NCBI RefSeq assembly: GCF_022288805.1
Contig: NZ_JAKOPM010000006.1
Span: 1-64,000 of the forward strand
Source: Corynebacterium yonathiae
Lineage (GTDB): Bacteria > Actinomycetota > Actinomycetes > Mycobacteriales > Mycobacteriaceae
Length of the DNA stretch: 64,000 bases
Direction: 5' to 3'
This document shows positions 63,547 through 64,000 of this stretch, piece after piece. The notes under the pieces were generated by a model that was not told the origin of the DNA, did not search any database, and saw only the letters and a program-made list of their open reading frames with translations. Every line of letters begins with the position of its first letter. Position 1 is the stretch's first letter. The position numbers and the translations under genes were made by a program.

Positions 63547-64000
63547 AGCGTGTCCTTTTCCAGCTGGTGGGCGGTGGACATGCGCGGAATGTAGCGGGTG
63601 GCTAGTACCTCGCCTTCTGGCTGGTGCTTGTCATTGATGGCCGCGACGAGCTTGGTCGTGGCGGTCTCGCCCATCCGCGCAACATCCTGGTCCACTACCG
63701 AGATGGGGGAGGGCTGGAAGCGCAGGTAGATGAAATCGTCGAAGCCCACGAGCGCGATCTCTTCGCCGATCCGCTTTCCCGCATTATGGCAGGCCTCGAG
63801 AGCTCCGGCCGTCATCATGGAATCGCCGGCGATAAGAGCAGTGACGCCTTCTTGCAGGAGCGCGATAGCGCCCTTATAGCCCTCGCGGTGGCGGTAGCTG
63901 CCGTGGTGGATGTGGGTAGGCAATTCGCGAGTGGCGGCTTCGAATGCCTGGAGACGCTGGCGGCCAGTAGAGGTTTCCTGCGGCCCGGAAAGATAGCCGA
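63543..64000 (-). CDS. rbsR: LacI-family ribose operon regulator (C-terminal part, cut by window edge)
   Basis: The open frame runs from the right edge to a stop at 63543, overlapping the rbsA start (ATGA). The 151 visible codons have the LacI-type effector core: IAGDSMMTAGALEACHNAGK, ALVGFDDF, then PSPISVVDQDVARMGETA. The DNA-binding domain is outside the window. By position it represses the ribose operon and is itself the first gene of that operon. Confidence 0.87.
   Translation of the reverse strand, partial: GYLSGPQETSTGRQRLQAFEAATRELPTHIHHGSYRHREGYKGAIALLQEGVTALIAGDSMMTAGALEACHNAGKRIGEEIALVGFDDFIYLRFQPSPISVVDQDVARMGETATTKLVAAINDKHQPEGEVLATRYIPRMSTAHQLEKDTL

Overview
The window looks like chromosomal DNA of a Corynebacterium, probably one of the skin or mucosal species. 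GC is about 60%. The content fits the genus: a monomeric isocitrate dehydrogenase, PrpR with prpD-prpB-prpC, a single-chain pyruvate carboxylase, the fused alpha subunit AccBC, the small epsilon subunit AccE, a PorA/PorH-like miniature mycomembrane protein candidate, and the order upp, amidohydrolase, lpdA, prp, pyc, accBC, thtR, maf, accE, accD, birA, purK, purE. From memory this resembles the cg0785-cg0835 region of C. glutamicum; the species cannot be fixed from the sequence alone.

Layout. 1-403 is the end of an IS3-type element whose outer end lies 37 bases beyond the icd stop codon. 441-8.6 kb holds icd, an MFS exporter, exonuclease III, a TRIC/UPF0126 channel, trpS and a YihY/YhjD membrane protein. 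8.7-16.9 kb has an RDD protein, a D,D-carboxypeptidase, an adenosine-deaminase-like pseudoenzyme, a DJ-1/Hsp31 protein, an esterase, a duplicated-domain unknown protein, an EspC-like/NlpC-P60 pair and upp. 17-31 kb is central metabolism: M20 amidohydrolase, LpdA, the methylcitrate cycle with its regulator, and pyruvate carboxylase, with a GntR-ABC module between prpC and pyc. 31-34.5 kb carries a second GntR unit and a further ABC pair. 35-43.7 kb is the acyl-CoA carboxylase neighbourhood (accBC ... maf, accE, accD) with a rhodanese, a Cj0069-type protein, a DUF4282 protein, a lipoprotein and a DUF3151 protein.

44-47 kb is the most unusual region: three co-directional secreted proteins of one family, with a pattern that recalls aerolysin/ETX-MTX2 beta-pore-forming proteins, followed on the other strand by a 63-residue PorA/PorH-like gene. 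47-53 kb is a trehalose/alpha-glucoside ABC importer with a GH13 enzyme in the same operon. 53-57 kb has birA (with a six-copy pentapeptide insertion), a bPH2 protein, acetolactate decarboxylase, purK and purE. 57-59 kb is a small accessory patch: long palindromes, a DUF559-type protein and a divergently arranged antitoxin/toxin pair. 59-64 kb is a ribose operon rbsR-A-C-B-K-D, with rbsR cut by the window end.

Functional links: propionate or odd-chain carbon goes through PrpC-PrpD-PrpB to pyruvate and succinate; Pyc feeds oxaloacetate; AccBC-AccD-AccE make malonyl-CoA or related acyl-CoAs; and BirA biotinylates both Pyc and AccBC. No rRNA, tRNA or CRISPR array was seen. A ten-base word, CTTGCCGACG, occurs 13 times by eye across the window on both strands, far above simple expectation.
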